Shown one piece after another: positions 62,952 to 64,000 of a stretch of 64,000 nucleotides of DNA. How positions within the stretch are numbered: the first letter of the stretch is position 1; the number at the start of each line of letters is the position of its first letter. The notes below the pieces were generated by a model. That model did not search any database, was not told where the DNA came from, and worked only from the letters and a program-made list of their open reading frames with translations. Made by a program: the position numbers and the translations under genes. The stretch is from Pseudobdellovibrionaceae bacterium (lineage in GTDB: Bacteria > Bdellovibrionota > Bdellovibrionia > Bdellovibrionales > Bdellovibrionaceae): positions 62,001 to 126,000 of the forward strand of contig JAEUWH010000082.1 of NCBI GenBank assembly GCA_016785955.1, given 5' to 3'.

Positions 62952-63593
62952 ATGAACTTCAATATATCGTCAATTTTTTTGATTTTATTTAGTCATCTGT
63001 CATTCGTTGTTGCGGCCTCATCGCCACTGGATGATGTTGTTTCAAGATATCGAACATCCAAATTAGTCAGCATGGATGTGGTAAGAACCGTAAAATCTAA
63101 AGTGTTAAGCAAAGAAACAAAGTTTGTGGGAAAGATATATTTATCACAATCTAAATTTCGCTGGGATACGGACGCTCCAGAAAAAACTCAAATTATTTTC
63201 GATGGTAAAACAATTTGGAACATTCAGCACCCCAGTCCCGAGCTGCCGGGACCACTTCAGGTTGCAAAGTCTAAAGTCGATAAAAATACAAAAAAACAAA
63301 TTCTGTTGTCTACATTGTTAGGCACTTCGGAAATTAAGGAAAATTTTAAAATTTTAAAAACCGAAAATCAAAAAGAAGAAAAGATATATTTCCTGGAACC
63401 TAAAGGAAATGACATTCAAGTTAAGAATCTCGAAATTCACGTCGCAAATAAAAAAATCAGTTTAATATCTTTCAAAGACGATATCGGCAACCAAACTGAC
63501 ATGGCATTCAAAAATATAGAGTTTAGCAAAAAAGGTAAATCAAAACTTTTTCAGTATAGTCCTCCTAAAGAGGCACAGGTGATTACGTTATGA
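62952..63593 (+). CDS. LolA-like periplasmic lipoprotein carrier
   Basis: 213 residues from the second of two tandem ATGs (62949, 62952), AAAGGA being just upstream; an in-frame TTG at 62934 is less likely. Signal peptide MNFNISSIFLILFSHLSFVVA. Mature region has the LolA pattern: VGKIYLSQSKFRWDTDAPEK (strand with Arg/Trp), then TQIIFDGKTIWNIQHP and NIEFSKKGKSKLFQYSPP-like ending. LolA shuttles lipoproteins from LolCDE to LolB; many lipoproteins encoded here would need it. ATGA overlap with rimO. Confidence 0.82.
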   Translation: MNFNISSIFLILFSHLSFVVAASSPLDDVVSRYRTSKLVSMDVVRTVKSKVLSKETKFVGKIYLSQSKFRWDTDAPEKTQIIFDGKTIWNIQHPSPELPGPLQVAKSKVDKNTKKQILLSTLLGTSEIKENFKILKTENQKEEKIYFLEPKGNDIQVKNLEIHVANKKISLISFKDDIGNQTDMAFKNIEFSKKGKSKLFQYSPPKEAQVITL

Positions 63594-64000
63594 ATCCAGT
63601 AGAAATAAAAAAAGATAAAAAATCAGTCCATTTTATCAGTTTAGGATGTCCCAAAAACCTTGTGGACACCGAAATTATGGTCGGAACCTTGATGAAAGAT
63701 GGTTACGAAGTCGTCGCCGATGAGGACGGGGCCGATACGGTTATTATTAACACGTGCGGATTTATCGAAGACTCTAAGCGGGAATCCATCCAAAGAATTT
63801 TAGAAATGGGTGAATTGAAAAAGCAGGGTAAAATCAAAAAACTAGTCGTGGCCGGTTGTCTGACTCAAAGATATAAATCCGACATCGTGGATGAATTGCC
63901 TGAAGCAGATTTATTCGTAGGCTCGGGCGAGTTTCAAAATATCGATAAGATTTTGGACGAGAATAAAAAGGGAAGTGAAAAAAGAACATTTTTTAATTTA
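63590..64000 (+). CDS. rimO: Ribosomal protein S12 methylthiotransferase RimO, 5' part
   Basis: Begins at 63590 (ATG overlaps the lolA-like stop as ATGA) and is still open at the window end, 137 codons seen. The N-terminal UPF0004 domain is clear: VHFISLGCPKNLVDTEIMVG, INTCGFIEDSKRESIQ and VVAGCLTQRY with the three Cys of the auxiliary cluster. RimO methylthiolates the conserved Asp of S12. The radical-SAM CxxxCxxC motif and TRAM domain would lie beyond the window. Confidence 0.93.
   Translation, partial: MNPVEIKKDKKSVHFISLGCPKNLVDTEIMVGTLMKDGYEVVADEDGADTVIINTCGFIEDSKRESIQRILEMGELKKQGKIKKLVVAGCLTQRYKSDIVDELPEADLFVGSGEFQNIDKILDENKKGSEKRTFFNL

Noticed and set aside
1-64000. CRISPR array, prophage, insertion sequence or tRNA/rRNA genes
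   Set aside because: No regularly spaced direct repeats, transposase, integrase, phage structural gene or RNA-gene signature was found on either strand by eye.

Overview
This window looks like a chromosomal stretch of a Gram-negative, AT-leaning bacterium, most likely a predatory Bdellovibrio-type organism (Bdellovibrionota). That assignment is an inference. It rests on the number of exported hydrolases and lipoproteins, on a retractable type IV pilus motor (PilT), Tat export and LolA, and on a deoxynucleoside-scavenging operon beside ordinary housekeeping genes. I see no rRNA, tRNA, CRISPR array, insertion sequence or prophage.

Layout. 0-4.4 kb: three exported or outer-membrane proteins of unknown function, one a large Cys-rich protein with a tandem Ala/Gly/Ser repeat. 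4.4-8.1 kb: mfd on the minus strand. 8.2-15.6 kb: a tight operon with all seven membrane-arm subunits of complex I (nuoAHJKLMN) and none of the peripheral arm, with a good sigma70-type promoter and a terminator. 15.7-25.1 kb: exported hydrolases (S33-like, a large metzincin, a patatin, a papain-family peptidase) plus a HTH/coiled-coil protein; the DNA upstream of that gene holds two long perfect hairpins. 25.1-33.7 kb (minus): lon, two DksA/TraR-like proteins (one with a destroyed zinc finger), an LpoA/LppC-like lipoprotein, a zinc-finger-less DnaJ, grpE and hemW. 33.7-40.3 kb: a two-domain M16 peptidase, a DUF2914 membrane protein, a YqjD/YqjE-like pair, an unknown protein, and tatB-tatC. 40.4-49.0 kb (minus): S9A peptidase, a three-gene biotin-dependent acyl-CoA carboxylase, asnS and a subtilisin-like lipoprotein. 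49.4-52.1 kb: a second S9 peptidase and an unknown exported protein. 52.1-55.0 kb (minus): deoC-deoA-punA. 55.0-58.2 kb: small exported protein, pilT, rng. 58.4-64 kb: rplU-rpmA-obgE, a nadD-rsfS fusion, rlmH, comF, lolA and the start of rimO, which runs off the window.

How it works together. The exported peptidases and lipases would break down macromolecules, and the deo/pun operon would split nucleosides into bases and sugar phosphates. The carboxylase may feed odd-chain or branched acyl-CoA into central metabolism. The right end is a ribosome-centred block: L21, L27, ObgE, RsfS, RlmH and RimO all act on or with the ribosome.

Most unusual observations: the NadD-RsfS fusion; L21 with a histone-H1-like Lys/Ala tail; an apparently leaderless deoC promoter and possibly hemW; a 20-nt dispersed intergenic repeat; paired, partly mutually exclusive hairpins before the HTH gene; a DksA paralogue keeping one of four zinc cysteines; an S33-like hydrolase with Gln where the catalytic His is expected; and a nuo operon restricted to the membrane arm. 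Several start codons were moved inward from the longest reading frame on ribosome-binding-site or signal-peptide grounds; each case is stated.
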